In this document: piece by piece, positions 6,166 through 6,392 of the stretch
Layout of the letters: every line of letters begins with the position of its first letter
Numbering within the stretch: the stretch's first letter is position 1
NCBI GenBank assembly: GCA_964463145.1
Contig: CAYXBG010000091.1
Span: 1 to 6,392, forward strand
Direction: 5' to 3'
Length of the DNA stretch: 6,392 nucleotides
From: CAYXBG01 sp964463145
GTDB lineage: Bacteria > Acidobacteriota > UBA6911 > RPQK01 > CBDAPI01
The notes under the pieces: model-generated
Told to the model about the DNA's origin: nothing
The model's database searches: none
What the model saw: the letters and a program-made list of their open reading frames with translations, nothing else
Position numbers and translations under genes: made by a program

Positions 6166-6228
6166 CTACTCCTCCGTTGCTATAAGAGCGATAGCTCCGT
6201 AATCAATAACTTCTCTTTTCGGATTCAT
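6166..6228 (-). CDS. Possible 20-codon leader or small ORF before the DUF4202 gene
   Basis: A short frame starts at ATG 6228 (MNPKREVIDYGA at its N-terminus) and stops at TAG 6168-6166, 11 nt before the DUF4202 ATG. Its last codons (GAG GAG TAG) contain part of the GGAGG element in front of DUF4202, so translating it could affect initiation there. Its own ribosome binding site is weak (AAGAG). It overlaps the end of the upstream lysine-rich frame. There are no Cys or repeated regulatory codons as in a classical attenuator. It may well be chance. Confidence 0.15.
   Translation of the reverse strand: MNPKREVIDYGAIALIATEE
6179..6206 (-). promoter_or_regulatory. Weak candidate promoter for the operon
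   Basis: On the minus strand TTGATT (6206-6201) is followed after 16 nt by TATAGC (6184-6179), each matching 4 of 6 sigma-70 consensus bases. It would start transcription a few bases before the DUF4202 ribosome binding site. The match is weak, and the -10 element overlaps a small inverted repeat (GCTAT/ATAGC, 6179-6195). The true promoter may lie further upstream or outside the window. Confidence 0.2.
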
Positions 6229-6392
6229 TTTTTGTTCTCTTGTTTTTATGTTTTTTGTCGGTACTAGGAATTGAATCAACAAGAGTTTCAATGAAGGTAT
6301 AAATTTCATTCTCTTGCCAATCGGTACAGTAGCGTTTCAAGCAAGCAGTTAATTTAACAACTGGCATGTTAAAACCTTTAATGTAGTCCCTT
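6203..6392 (-). CDS. Unidentified open frame with a lysine-rich tail, open at the right window edge
   Basis: The frame is open from position 6391 (no stop before the edge) to TGA at 6205-6203. It is either the last ~62 codons of an upstream gene, or a 54-residue protein starting at ATG 6367. The sequence after that ATG begins MPVVKLTACLKRYC, continues through an acidic, amphipathic stretch (NEIYTFIETLVDSIP), and ends in a charged tail dense in Lys, Arg, Asn and Ser (last ~18 residues). I recognise no family. The 6200-6392 stretch is visibly more AT-rich than the sulfur genes. An upstream in-frame TTTAAC gives no clear ribosome binding site for the internal ATG, which favours the C-terminal-fragment reading. 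It could also be non-coding sequence that happens to be open. Confidence 0.4.
   Translation of the reverse strand, partial: RDYIKGFNMPVVKLTACLKRYCTDWQENEIYTFIETLVDSIPSTDKKHKNKRTKNESEKRSY

Noticed and set aside
6179..6195. Inverted repeat GCTAT/ATAGC as a terminator
   Set aside because: The stem is only 5 bp and AT-containing, the loop is 7 nt, and no T tract follows on the minus strand.
6155..6392. SAM riboswitch, T-box or other sulfur-responsive leader before the operon
   Set aside because: No long helices, conserved T-box sequence or terminator hairpin are visible, and most of the stretch is open reading frame.
1..6392. Mobile elements, CRISPR arrays, tRNA or rRNA genes, phage or defence genes
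   Set aside because: Nearly all of the window is accounted for by co-directional metabolic genes. I saw no transposase, integrase, spaced direct repeats or cloverleaf-like sequence.

Overview
The window is one strand-uniform sulfate-assimilation operon, read entirely on the minus strand (right to left) and cut at its left edge. Base composition is moderate (roughly mid-40s to 50% G+C by eye) and the layout is bacterial: Shine-Dalgarno motifs, short gaps and overlapping stop/start codons. I cannot name the organism with confidence. The combination of a ferredoxin-type sulfite reductase with a long C-terminal extension, a Fe-S APS reductase and DUF4202 suggests a Gram-negative, perhaps environmental lineage, but that is inference.

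Layout in order of transcription. At the right edge (6392-6203) is an AT-rich, lysine-tailed open frame of unknown identity, probably the end of an upstream gene. Next come a DUF4202 protein (6154-5543), a siroheme nitrite/sulfite reductase with an extra helical C-terminal region (5486-3189), a 189-residue conserved protein of unknown function coupled to it by an ATGA overlap (3192-2623), a [4Fe-4S] APS reductase CysH (2597-1815), a two-domain sirohydrochlorin chelatase SirB/CbiX (1815-1000), uroporphyrinogen-III C-methyltransferase CobA/SUMT (1010-252), and the first 84 residues of a cysteine synthase (252-1).

The genes fit together as one pathway. CysH makes sulfite from APS, the reductase makes sulfide, and cysteine synthase fixes sulfide into cysteine. 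SUMT and SirB supply the siroheme that the reductase needs. Absent from the window are ATP sulfurylase, a sulfate transporter and the precorrin-2 dehydrogenase that should act between SUMT and SirB. No mobile elements, CRISPR arrays, tRNAs or rRNAs are visible.

The parts most worth a second look are the two proteins of unknown function tied to the pathway (DUF4202 and the 189-residue protein), the HEPN-like tail on the reductase, the conserved Tyr/Cys pair that forms a cross-link in Mycobacterium SirA, and a seven-G slippery run directly before the cysH stop codon, from which a -1 slip would produce a CysH-SirB fusion.
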